DNA from: FEN-1219 sp963817615
GTDB taxonomy: Bacteria > Pseudomonadota > Gammaproteobacteria > Steroidobacterales > Rariloculaceae
Direction of reading: 5' to 3'
DNA: 64,000 nucleotides
Assembly: GCA_963817615.1 (NCBI GenBank)
Contig: CAWFPH010000001.1
Span: 124,001-188,000 of the forward strand
Each line of letters begins with the position of its first letter. The first letter of the stretch is position 1. This document shows positions 1 to 7,708 of the stretch, one piece after another. A program made the translations under genes and the position numbers. The notes under the pieces were generated by a model. The model was not told the DNA's origin and searched no databases. It worked only from the letters and a program-made list of their open reading frames with translations.

Positions 1-287
1 TAGCCGAAGTACGGAATTACGGCGGTCACGCGACTCGCCGACGCGCGCTGACAGGCGTCCGCGATGATCAGCAGCTCGATCAGGGTGTCGTTCACGGGCG
101 GGCAGGTGGGCTGGACGATGAATACGTCGCGACCCCGCACGTTCTCCATGATTTCGACGTTGACCTCGCCGTCGCTGAAGCGGCCGACCGCAATGCGGCC
201 GAGCGGGAGGTTCAAGTGGTACGCGATGTCGCGCGCGAGCGCCGGATGCGCGTTGCCCGTGAAGATCGTGGTGGAGATCGGGTCCAA
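1..287 (-). CDS. prs: Ribose-phosphate pyrophosphokinase, N-terminal part
   Basis: Makes phosphoribosyl pyrophosphate from ribose-5-phosphate and ATP in the cytoplasm, feeding purine, pyrimidine, His, Trp and NAD synthesis. The reverse complement reads MDPISTTIFTGNAHPALA, with the family segments GRFSDGEVNVEI and DVFIVQP further in. About 95 residues are visible of a usual 310-320, and the gene runs off the left edge. I chose a TTG start at 287 because AAGGAG (293-298) lies five bases upstream on the minus strand and the protein then begins where the family does. It lies just downstream of tRNA-Gln and lolB on the same strand. Family identity is clear; only the start codon is inferred. Confidence 0.93.
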   Translation of the reverse strand, partial: MDPISTTIFTGNAHPALARDIAYHLNLPLGRIAVGRFSDGEVNVEIMENVRGRDVFIVQPTCPPVNDTLIELLIIADACQRASASRVTAVIPYFG

Positions 288-311
288 AAGCGCTCCTTCG
301 AGGCCGAACAG

Positions 312-386
312 TGGCTGGGGTGGTAGGAATCGAACCTACGTATGGCGGGATCAAAACCCGCTGCCTTACCGCTTGGCTACACCCCA
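312..386 (-). tRNA. tRNA-Gln (anticodon TTG), CCA encoded
   Basis: The minus strand folds as a 75-nt cloverleaf. The acceptor TGGGGTG pairs imperfectly with CACCCCA, the anticodon loop TTTTGAT carries TTG, the T arm is GTAGGTTCGAATCCTAC, and CCA is encoded at 312-314. It sits between lolB and prs, the usual place for tRNA-Gln in gammaproteobacteria, and may be transcribed with prs. The gatCAB genes at 12-15 kb could amidate Glu-tRNA-Gln if the cell lacks a glutaminyl-tRNA synthetase. The window cannot show that. Confidence 0.95.
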
Positions 387-433
387 CTCGCTGACCGGTG
401 GGCCGCTATTGTGCTCATCCGGCCCGGCCGGTT

Positions 434-1054
434 TCAAGGCGATCCGGTCGCCGTCGCGGCCCGCCAGTCGTCGACCGTGAGCTTGAGCTTCAGCGCTCCG
501 TGCTCGAGGTCGATGCGCCGCGGCACGAGCGTGCCCGTGCCGGCAGCGCCCGGCACGGGCGCGAGCTGGTAGCTCGAGTACTCGACGTTCCAAAGCCGCT
601 GCTCGAAGCCGGCGAGCGTGCCGTCGGTGCCGGGTCGCGTGCTGGCGGGGTAGTGAGCGTCCGGCAAGCCGAGGAGCCAACTGTGCAGGCTCTCGACCGG
701 CAGCCACCAGCCGACGAGCTCCGAGAGCTCGGGCTCCGGGTCCTTGAGCACGTGCGTCTCGCCGCGGGCCATGACCGTGAGCTGCGCGGGCGTGCCCGCG
801 ACGCGCAGCACGCCACCGCCGAGCGGTCCGCGGACGAGCAGATCGATCGTGTCCGCATGCTGCCGCCACTGAAAGCTGCCCTGAAAGCCGCCGTCGCCCG
901 TGTCGACCGCGAGGCGGCCGCGCATCTCCCAATCCGGTACTGCGACGATCTCTGCGCGACGCTGCTCGAAGCCGAGACCGTCGCTGCCCGTCGGCAAATG
1001 CGCGCAGGCGGCGGTCGCCCCCGCGACGGCCAACGACGCGAGCGCGGCCCTCAT
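434..1054 (-). CDS. lolB: Outer-membrane lipoprotein receptor LolB
   Basis: LolB takes lipoproteins from the periplasmic carrier LolA and inserts them in the inner leaflet of the outer membrane. The 206-residue product has a short hydrophobic leader and a lipobox-like ATAAC (Cys17). The family segments WEMRGRLAVDTGDGGFQGSFQW, cut here for length, and the C-terminal LKLKLTVDDW follow. Its start overlaps the stop of the TPR lipoprotein gene in an ATGA, so the two are probably translationally coupled. ispE normally follows lolB, but only 47 bases separate lolB from tRNA-Gln here, so ispE must be elsewhere. Length and leader fit the family. Confidence 0.9.
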   Translation of the reverse strand: MRAALASLAVAGATAACAHLPTGSDGLGFEQRRAEIVAVPDWEMRGRLAVDTGDGGFQGSFQWRQHADTIDLLVRGPLGGGVLRVAGTPAQLTVMARGETHVLKDPEPELSELVGWWLPVESLHSWLLGLPDAHYPASTRPGTDGTLAGFEQRLWNVEYSSYQLAPVPGAAGTGTLVPRRIDLEHGALKLKLTVDDWRAATATGSP

Positions 1055-2829
1055 CGATTGAGCCGCTCGTTGACTTCCTTGAGCGGCTGGCTGTCCGGGT
1101 GCTCGGCGAGCGAGCTGTGCAGGAGGTCGAGCGCGGCATCGTGATCGCCGAGCGCCCAGCGCGCATCCACGAGATGAGCCGCGATCTCCGGGTCCTGCTC
1201 GAGCCGATAGGCGCGCTCGAGATAGCCGCGCGCAGCCTCGACTTGGCCGAGCTTGTAGAGCACCCAGCCCATGCTGTCGATGATCGCGGGGCTGTCGGGA
1301 TCTTTCGCGAGCGCCTTTTGAATGTACCCGCGGGCTTCCTCGTTGCGGCCGAACTGGTCCGTGAGGAGATACCCGAGCGCGTTGAGAACCGTCGCGTCGT
1401 CCGGGCTCTGCTTCACGAGCGATTGCAAGATGTCGACGGCCTTGCGGCTGCGGCCCGTATCCTCGTAGAGCAACGCCTGCGAGTACCGAAGCGCCGAGTT
1501 GTCCGCGTAATGCGAGAGGCCGTCGCCGAGAAGCTTTTCGGCGTCGCCATAGGCTTTCCGATCCACGGCATCCTGCACGAGGATCACGTAGAGCTGCACG
1601 TGCGCGGACTTGAGCGTGGGGTCGTCCGGGGACGCCGCGAGCGCGTCGTCGAACAGCTTCATCGCTTGATCGGGCTGCTTCATCTGCAGCAGCAGCTGGG
1701 CTTGCGCCACGAGCATGCTCGATGCGAACCGCGGGTTGGCCTCGCCGAAGTCGCGCAGGTGCCGCACCGCGCCGTCGGGGTCCTTTTGCTCCGCGAACAT
1801 GATGCGCGCGGTGCGCAGCTGGGCCTCCACGGCATGCGTGCCGTCCGTCACGCGGGAGTACGAGCGAGTGGCCGTCAGGAAGTCGCGCTCCGTCTCTGCG
1901 ATGCGGCCGAGATAGTAATACGCCTCATCGCGGTAGCGTGGATCGCTGCGCAGCTGGCCGAAACGCTCCTTCGCGTCGTCGAAACGCTGCTCGGTCATTG
2001 CGAGGAAGCCGAGCGCCCTGACCGCCTCGGGCAGGCCGGGATTGGTCGCGAGGATGTCGTTCAGGCGTTTCTCGGCGTCGCGAGGCTTGCCGGCCGACAA
2101 CAGCAGCTCTGCGTACTGCAGCTGCACCTCGACCTCCATGTGCTCGGCTGCGAGCTTCGCGGCGATGTCGAGGCTCTCGTCCGTATGCCCGGCCACGAGC
2201 AGTGCGCGCGCGTAAAGCAGCTGCGCCTCGAGCCAGTTCGGGTCGGATGCGCTGGCGGCCTGCGCGTTCGAAAGCGCGAGATCGAAGTTGCCCGAGCGCA
2301 GCGCGAGCCGTGCGAGCGCGAATTGGCCGGCCGGCACGTCCGGGAATGCCATCGTGAGGGCGCGCATCACGGCCGTGGCGTTGTCCGTGCGCGGCTCGTC
2401 GTCGAGCGCCTCGAGCACGAGCGCGAAACCCGTGCCCGGGTCGCCGAGCGCGCGCATGAAGGCTTCGAACTGCGCGGTCGCGCGGTCGACTCGATTCGAG
2501 CGCATGTCGAACACGCCCGCGAACCAATGAGCGCGCTCGTCGTCGGGCGAGAGCTGCTGCCAGCGCGCCGTGGCTTTGAGGCCGACGTCGGTGCGCTCGA
2601 CCTGCTGCGCCACTCGTGCCGCATGCTCCGCCAGCGCCGGGTCGTCGGACAGCAGCGCGGCTTGAAGGAGCTCGTCCGCGGCCGTGTCGAACTGCTGGCG
2701 CTCGTACGCGATTTCGCCGAGCAGCGAATGCGAGTCGATCTCGACCTGGCGGTCCGCGTCGTCGACGGGCGGCACCGTGGCGCAGCCCGCGAGGACCGCG
2801 AGCGCAAGCGTGAGCGGCAGCCGGTTCAT
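1051..2829 (-). CDS. TPR-repeat lipoprotein upstream of lolB
   Basis: A 592-residue protein starting MNRLPLTLALAVLAGCATVP, a lipoprotein leader with lipobox LAGC (Cys16). The rest is about a dozen 34-residue TPR-like helical repeats; one clear unit lies near the C-terminus around DSPAIIDSMGWVLYKLGQVE. The same gene sits next to lolB in Pseudomonas, as an uncharacterised TPR protein. It is presumably an outer-membrane-anchored scaffold, but its partner is unknown. The reading frame stays open 90 codons upstream of the chosen ATG. I prefer 2829 because the leader peptide begins there. It overlaps lolB by four bases. Confidence 0.85.
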   Translation of the reverse strand: MNRLPLTLALAVLAGCATVPPVDDADRQVEIDSHSLLGEIAYERQQFDTAADELLQAALLSDDPALAEHAARVAQQVERTDVGLKATARWQQLSPDDERAHWFAGVFDMRSNRVDRATAQFEAFMRALGDPGTGFALVLEALDDEPRTDNATAVMRALTMAFPDVPAGQFALARLALRSGNFDLALSNAQAASASDPNWLEAQLLYARALLVAGHTDESLDIAAKLAAEHMEVEVQLQYAELLLSAGKPRDAEKRLNDILATNPGLPEAVRALGFLAMTEQRFDDAKERFGQLRSDPRYRDEAYYYLGRIAETERDFLTATRSYSRVTDGTHAVEAQLRTARIMFAEQKDPDGAVRHLRDFGEANPRFASSMLVAQAQLLLQMKQPDQAMKLFDDALAASPDDPTLKSAHVQLYVILVQDAVDRKAYGDAEKLLGDGLSHYADNSALRYSQALLYEDTGRSRKAVDILQSLVKQSPDDATVLNALGYLLTDQFGRNEEARGYIQKALAKDPDSPAIIDSMGWVLYKLGQVEAARGYLERAYRLEQDPEIAAHLVDARWALGDHDAALDLLHSSLAEHPDSQPLKEVNERLNR

Positions 2830-3020
2830 GGTCGCAATATACCTTAGCTGCACGCCGCTGCCTGCCCCGAGGCGCAGGGTTTCCCGGGTTCGCGTTTGCT
2901 TGTGATCATGCGTTGATTCTCCGACAATTTGCCGATGACAGTTCCGCGCGTTGCGACGTCCGGCGGGCTCGACCCGCGGCCGGTCGGCACGACGGCGCAC
3001 GCCTTGAAGGCGGCCGGGCG

Positions 3021-4115
3021 TTGAAGCCATCCCTTCGCGAGAAGCTTGCGAGCCTGGTCGAGCGATACGAAGAGGTCGCGCGCCTCCTCGCCGATCCATC
3101 GACCATCGCGGACAAGGACCGGTTCCGCGAGCTCTCGAAGGAATATGCGCGGCTCGATCAGGTTGCGAAGGATTTCGACGAGTATCGCAAGCTCGAGCGT
3201 GAGCTCGCCTCTTCCGAGGAGCTGCGGGGAAGCGCGGAGCCCGAGCTGCGCCGGCTCGTCGAGGACGATCTCGAACACCTCTACGAGCAGCGCGATGCGC
3301 GCGAGCGTGCGCTGCTATCGCACCTCGTGCCGACAGATCCGGACGATGACGCGAATCTGTTTCTCGAGATCCGCGCGGGTACGGGCGGCGATGAGGCTGC
3401 GATCTTCGCGGGCGATCTCTACCGCATGTACTGCCGCTACGCCGAGCGCCGAGGGTGGAGCGTCGAGGTTCTTTCCGCCAATTCGGGCGAGCACGGCGGC
3501 TATCGCGAGATCATCACCCGCGTGGTCGGCAGGGGCGCGTACGCGAAGCTGAAGTTCGAGTCGGGCGTGCATCGCGTGCAGCGAGTTCCCGAGACCGAGG
3601 CTCAGGGCCGCATCCACACATCGACCGTGACCGTCGCGGTGTTCCCCGAGCCCGAGGACGTAGGCGACATCGAAATCAACAAGGCGGACCTGAAGATCGA
3701 CACCTACCGCGCCTCGGGCGCCGGCGGCCAGCACGTCAACAAGACCGATTCGGCCATTCGGATCACGCATCTGCCGACCGGCATCGTCGTCGAGTGCCAG
3801 GACGAGCGCTCCCAGCACAAGAACCGCGCGCGCGCGTTGTCGTTGCTGCAAGCGCGGCTGCGTGACGCCGAGGAGACGAAGCGGCAAACCGAGACCGCCG
3901 CGCGCCGCCGTAGCCTCGTCGGCACGGGCGACCGCTCCGAGCGGATCCGCACCTACAACTTTCCGCAGGGTCGGCTCACCGATCACCGCATCAACCTCAC
4001 GCTGTACAAGCTGGCGGACGTCGTCGAGGGCGACCTCGACGACGTGATTGGTCCGCTTGCGAACGAATATCGCGCCGATCAGCTCGGCGCGCTCGGCCTC
4101 GATCTCGACGCCTGA
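3021..4115 (+). CDS. prfA: Peptide chain release factor 1
   Basis: RF1 reads UAA and UAG on the ribosome and triggers peptide release. The 364-residue product has the catalytic GGQ at 235-237 in ASGAGGQHVNKTDSAIR. The stop-codon recognition loop is RVPETEAQGRIHTS, with PET in the place of the usual PxT tripeptide of RF1. I take a TTG start at 3021 because MKPSLREKLASLVERYEEV matches the family N-terminus; the frame is open back to 2913. hemA, which normally precedes prfA, is absent. prmC, whose product methylates the GGQ glutamine, follows after five bases. Confidence 0.95.
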   Translation: MKPSLREKLASLVERYEEVARLLADPSTIADKDRFRELSKEYARLDQVAKDFDEYRKLERELASSEELRGSAEPELRRLVEDDLEHLYEQRDARERALLSHLVPTDPDDDANLFLEIRAGTGGDEAAIFAGDLYRMYCRYAERRGWSVEVLSANSGEHGGYREIITRVVGRGAYAKLKFESGVHRVQRVPETEAQGRIHTSTVTVAVFPEPEDVGDIEINKADLKIDTYRASGAGGQHVNKTDSAIRITHLPTGIVVECQDERSQHKNRARALSLLQARLRDAEETKRQTETAARRRSLVGTGDRSERIRTYNFPQGRLTDHRINLTLYKLADVVEGDLDDVIGPLANEYRADQLGALGLDLDA

Positions 4116-4120
4116 CCACA

Positions 4121-4999
4121 ATGCCGATACGTCCCGACGATCGCTTCTCCCACGCCGCGCGCGCGACGGCCGGCACGCTCGTCGCAGCCGCGCTGCGCGC
4201 GCTCGTCAAGGTGACCGCCGCGCCCCTGCTCGAGGCGCAAGTGCTCGCGGCGTTCGTAACGGGGCGACCGCGCAGCGCGATCGTCGCGTTCCCGGAGCGT
4301 CCCGTGAGCGACGCCGCGGCGGAGCAATTCGAGAGACTGCTGGTGCGGCGGGAGCGCGGTGAGCCACTCGCGTATCTCGTGCGCAGCAAGGAATTCTTCT
4401 CGCTCGAGGTCGGCGTCTCGCCCGCCGTCTTGATTCCGCGGCCGGAGACGGAGCTGCTCGTCGAGGAGGTGCTGGCATACTGCACGCCGGGGCAGTCGTG
4501 CGCCGTGCTCGATCTCGGCACGGGCAGCGGCGCGATCGCCCTTGCGGTGAAGCACGAGCATCCCGCGGCCGAAGTCACGGCCGTCGACGTGAGCGCGGCC
4601 GCGCTCACGGTCGCGCGCGCGAACGCCGAACGCCATGGGCTCGCCGTGCGGTTCATCGAGTCGAATTGGTTCGCGGCGCTCACCGGCGAGCGTTTCGACA
4701 CCATCGTCTGCAACCCGCCGTACGTGGCGTCCGTCGATCCCGCGTTCGAAGCGCTCGAGTTCGAGCCGCGGCTCGCGCTCGACGGCGGTGCGGACGGTCT
4801 CGACTCGCTGCGCGTGGTGCTCGGCGGCGCTCGTGAGCATCTCCTGCCTGGCGGCCGGCTGCTGCTCGAGCACGGCCACGACCAGCGCGAGGCGTTGCTC
4901 GAGCTCGCGGCGGCGGCCGGATGGGAGCTGGTCGCCGGGCGCGCCGACCTCGCGGGCCATGCGCGCGTGCTCGCGCTTGCCGCGGCGCCCGCGCCATGA
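4121..4999 (+). CDS. prmC: Release factor glutamine methyltransferase PrmC
   Basis: Transfers a methyl group from S-adenosylmethionine to the glutamine of the GGQ motif in RF1 and RF2. The 292-residue product has a helical N-terminal domain, the SAM-binding motif DLGTGSGAIAL at 131-141, and the catalytic NPPY at 198-201. It starts five bases after the prfA stop, and pairing the enzyme with its substrate gene is standard. Its stop overlaps the ATG of the small ORF downstream (ATGA). Length is normal for the family. Confidence 0.95.
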   Translation: MPIRPDDRFSHAARATAGTLVAAALRALVKVTAAPLLEAQVLAAFVTGRPRSAIVAFPERPVSDAAAEQFERLLVRRERGEPLAYLVRSKEFFSLEVGVSPAVLIPRPETELLVEEVLAYCTPGQSCAVLDLGTGSGAIALAVKHEHPAAEVTAVDVSAAALTVARANAERHGLAVRFIESNWFAALTGERFDTIVCNPPYVASVDPAFEALEFEPRLALDGGADGLDSLRVVLGGAREHLLPGGRLLLEHGHDQREALLELAAAAGWELVAGRADLAGHARVLALAAAPAP

Positions 5000-5136
5000 G
5001 CAAGCGCTGCGCGCTCAGGTTGGCCCGCTGCTTCGAAGCCGCGCTGCACAATCGACCGCGGCTCTTGGACGCGAAGCGCGGCGAATGGCAGTGCGTTGCG
5101 CTCGAGTGCGACTCGCCCGTGTGCGGCGCGCGCTGA
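4996..5136 (+). CDS. Small Cys-rich hypothetical protein coupled to prmC
   Basis: A 46-codon ORF beginning MSKRCALRLARCFEAALHN and ending CDSPVCGAR. It has five cysteines, a basic amphipathic first half and a short acidic stretch before the end. Its ATG overlaps the prmC stop by four bases, a usual sign of translational coupling, and the next gene starts 12 bases later. I recognise no family. It may be a real small protein or a chance ORF between prmC and the downstream gene. The overlap and the cysteine pattern are the only support. Confidence 0.4.
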   Translation: MSKRCALRLARCFEAALHNRPRLLDAKRGEWQCVALECDSPVCGAR

Positions 5137-5148
5137 CGGAGCAACGGC

Positions 5149-5853
5149 ATGCCGGCGGCGTCGGTCGAAGTGCTCGCGAGCCCCGCCGCGCTGCACTTCG
5201 ACGCAAACGGCGACGGCCGCATCAGCATTGCCGATGCGATGGGGGTGCTCGAGCAGCTGTTTTTCCTTCCCGGGGATTGGTCGATCTGGGCGCTCGCGAA
5301 GTTCGCGCCGCCGGTCGCGCGGTTCTTCGATCTCGACTCGAACGACTATCGCGGTCTCGTGTCGGGATGCATCGCGACCGCTGTGTGGGTGCTCGCGACC
5401 ATCGTCGCGAACATCGCGTATGCGGCGGTCGTCGAAGCGGATCGGCGAGCGACCCGCCGCCTCGCCGGCGGCTATGCCGAGACGCGCCGCCGCGTCGGCA
5501 TCGCTGCGCGGCTGTTTTACGCACGGGGCTGGCGCCGCGCCAAAAGCGAGCCCGAGCGTCGCGACTTCGAGTTCTCCGCCGACGCGGGGCTCGACGCTCA
5601 CGAAGTGCGGCTGCTCGACGCGCTCGCGGAGCTCGGCCCCGGCTATGCGGCTCCCGTGAGTGAGCTCGCGGCGAAACAGGCCGAGCGCAGGCGCGACACC
5701 GAGGACCGGCTCGACGCGCTCGCGCGCCGCAAGCTCGTGATTCGAACGGTCGGCGGTGCCGACGGCGGGAACGCGTACGCGTTGTCGGCCGCAGGACGCG
5801 CGGCGTTGCTGCAGCACCGATTGAGGCCCCGCGGACCGCAAACGGGCGGTTAG
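5149..5853 (+). CDS. Unknown protein: EF-hand loop, membrane segment, winged-helix-like C-terminus
   Basis: A 234-residue protein of unrecognised family with three visible parts. Residues 18-29 (DANGDGRISIAD) fit a calcium-binding EF-hand or dockerin loop, with D18, N20, D22, S26 and D29 at ligand positions. A hydrophobic segment at about 72-93 looks membrane-spanning, preceded by an amphipathic stretch at 31-60. From about 148 to 222 the pattern (DAHEVRLLDALAELG, then SELAAKQAERRRDTEDRLDALARRKLVIR) resembles a winged helix of the MarR/PadR kind, ending with a short wing and ALSAAGRAAL. GGAG precedes the ATG. It follows the prmC group closely. A membrane-tied regulator that senses calcium is a guess. 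Confidence 0.6.
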   Translation: MPAASVEVLASPAALHFDANGDGRISIADAMGVLEQLFFLPGDWSIWALAKFAPPVARFFDLDSNDYRGLVSGCIATAVWVLATIVANIAYAAVVEADRRATRRLAGGYAETRRRVGIAARLFYARGWRRAKSEPERRDFEFSADAGLDAHEVRLLDALAELGPGYAAPVSELAAKQAERRRDTEDRLDALARRKLVIRTVGGADGGNAYALSAAGRAALLQHRLRPRGPQTGG

Positions 5854-5884
5854 CCCGGCGAGCCGTTCATGATGCGCGGGATAC

Positions 5885-5903
5885 GGCCGCTCCTCGGCCT
5901 TTT
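5885..5903 (+). terminator. Possible weak intrinsic terminator after the prmC group
   Basis: GGCCG, loop CTCCT, CGGCC, then TTTT. The five-base-pair stem is GC-only but short, so this is a weak call. Its place, 30 bases past the stop of the EF-hand gene and before the next gene, is right for a terminator. Confidence 0.3.
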
Positions 5904-6001
5904 GCCGCTACGGCTCGCGAGGTGCGACGCTGCGGCCGCATCCCCGGAATGCATGTCACAAAGGCCGGCGTCGATCCGTCTCGTCAGAAACGGAGGTTCC
6001 G

Positions 6002-7525
6002 ATGAATGAAACGCATTGCGACGCGCTCGTTTTGTTCGGAGCGGCGGGCGATCTTGCATATAAGAATGTATTTCCGGCATTGCACGCCATGCTCAAGCGG
6101 GGTTACGCCGATGTGCCGATCATCGGCGTCGCGAGAGGCCGCAACTTGGAAGAGCTCCGAGCGCGCGTTCGCGACAGCGTCGAGCAGCACGGCGGTGTCG
6201 ATGCTCGAGCGTTCGAGAAACTCGCCTGCTCGTTGCGCTACGTCGACGGCGAGTACGCCGACGCCGCAACGTATCGCAAGCTCTGCAAAGAGCTGAAGGG
6301 GAGGGCGCGACCCGCGCATTACCTGGCGGTCCCGCCAGCGTCGTTCGCGACCGTCGTCGACAATCTCGCGGCCGGGGACTGCGCCCGGTGCGGCCGCGTG
6401 ATCGTCGAGAAACCCTTCGGCAGGGATTTGATCTCGGCGCGTAGGCTCAACGACGTCTTGCTCCGAGTGTTTCGCGAGGCCGACGTGTTTCGCATCGATC
6501 ACTACCTAGGAAGGCGGCCGTTGAACAACTTGGCGGTCTTCCGGTTCGCGAACGCTTTCATGGAGCCGTTCTGGAACCGCAACTACATCGAGAGCGTCGA
6601 GATCACGATGGCAGAGAGCCTCGGTGTCGATGGACGGGGCGCGTTCTACGACGCCACCGGCGCAATCCGCGACGTCGTTCAAAACCATTTGTTCCAGATC
6701 CTCTGCAACCTTGCGATGGAGCCTCCTGTCCGGACCGACAGCGAGAGCATTCGCGACGAGAAAGCGAAAGTGCTGAAGGCGATAGCCCCCATCGAGGCGG
6801 CGGACGTCGTCAGGGGGCAGTTCGAAGGCTATCGCCGGGAGCCGGGAGTGGCTCCCGATTCAACGGTGGAGACGTTCGCGGCGCTGCGGCTCGAGGTCGG
6901 GTCTTGGCGCTGGAAGGGCGTGCCATTCTATATCCGCGCCGGGAAGCGCTTGCCCGTGACCTGCACTGAAGTACTGGCCAGATTCCGCAAGCCGCCGACC
7001 GCCATTGGAGACGGTCTTCTCTCGCGAAATCATTTGCGGTTTCGCATCAGCCCGGACATGACGATTGCGATCGGGGCGACCGTCATGGCGCAGGCCGACG
7101 TGCTGCAGGGCCAAGCGGTCGAAATGATCGCCAGCCAGCACCGCGGACCGGAGGACGGCGCAGCGTACGAGCGCGTTCTGGGCGACGCGATGGCCGGCGA
7201 CTCGACGCTATTCGCTCGCAAGGATCACGTCGAAGAAGCGTGGCGAATCGTCGATCCGGCACTCAAAGCGAACGCGCCCGTGCACGAGTACCGGGCGGGC
7301 ACTTGGGGCCCTGCGGGGAGCGCGGACTCCGTTTCGCCTCCGGGCGGTTGGCACGACCCGGTGCTGGACTCGAAGGCGCTGTTGCGTGGCACAAGGACGG
7401 AGCGCTCGGGCCGCGGATCGCAGTCGGAGGATTCGCGCGGTGAGCGCGCGCGCAGGCGCGTCCCGCTTGGCGGCGCGGTCGAGCCGTTGCGACCGGTGGC
7501 GTCGATTCTGCGCAAGTCGGGCTAG
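6002..7525 (+). CDS. zwf: Divergent glucose-6-phosphate 1-dehydrogenase
   Basis: Family role: oxidises glucose-6-phosphate to 6-phosphogluconolactone with NADP or NAD. The 507-residue product has the nucleotide-binding FGAAGDLAYKNVFPAL at 12-27, EKPFGRDL at 136-143, the substrate motif RIDHYLGR at 164-171, and VVQNHLFQ with the likely catalytic His229. Two oddities: the conserved substrate-binding Lys of RIDHYLGK is Arg171. Also, the family fold ends near GGWHDP at about 452, leaving roughly 55 residues of Arg/Ser-rich tail unlike the family. GGAGG five bases before the ATG fixes the start. No pgl or edd lies nearby. It may be an active enzyme or a repurposed paralogue. Confidence 0.75.
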   Translation: MNETHCDALVLFGAAGDLAYKNVFPALHAMLKRGYADVPIIGVARGRNLEELRARVRDSVEQHGGVDARAFEKLACSLRYVDGEYADAATYRKLCKELKGRARPAHYLAVPPASFATVVDNLAAGDCARCGRVIVEKPFGRDLISARRLNDVLLRVFREADVFRIDHYLGRRPLNNLAVFRFANAFMEPFWNRNYIESVEITMAESLGVDGRGAFYDATGAIRDVVQNHLFQILCNLAMEPPVRTDSESIRDEKAKVLKAIAPIEAADVVRGQFEGYRREPGVAPDSTVETFAALRLEVGSWRWKGVPFYIRAGKRLPVTCTEVLARFRKPPTAIGDGLLSRNHLRFRISPDMTIAIGATVMAQADVLQGQAVEMIASQHRGPEDGAAYERVLGDAMAGDSTLFARKDHVEEAWRIVDPALKANAPVHEYRAGTWGPAGSADSVSPPGGWHDPVLDSKALLRGTRTERSGRGSQSEDSRGERARRRVPLGGAVEPLRPVASILRKSG

Positions 7526-7708
7526 ACCGCAGATCGGCGCGAAGCCCGGCGATTTCGAATCACGGGATCGCGGCCACGTTCGTCTCGAACGGCGCACCGA
7601 TTTCGGCAGCGGCGACTCCCCAGGCGCTGGGAAAACGACGGTGGTCCTCGTGCGCGCACCGCATGGGACAGCGCGGCCACGGGCTCATCGCGGGCGTAAA
7701 CTCGGTCC

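Noticed and set aside
1099..2847. 582-codon plus-strand frame over the TPR gene
   Set aside because: It is antisense to a clear TPR lipoprotein and has no recognisable domain.
2935..3024. 29-codon ORF whose stop overlaps the prfA TTG start
   Set aside because: It is too short, has no ribosome site and no family; at most a leader or a vestige of the missing hemA end.
3997..5841. Long minus-strand frame (614 codons) across prfA end, prmC and the EF-hand gene
   Set aside because: It lies antisense to two certain genes and has no family pattern; high GC makes such open frames common.
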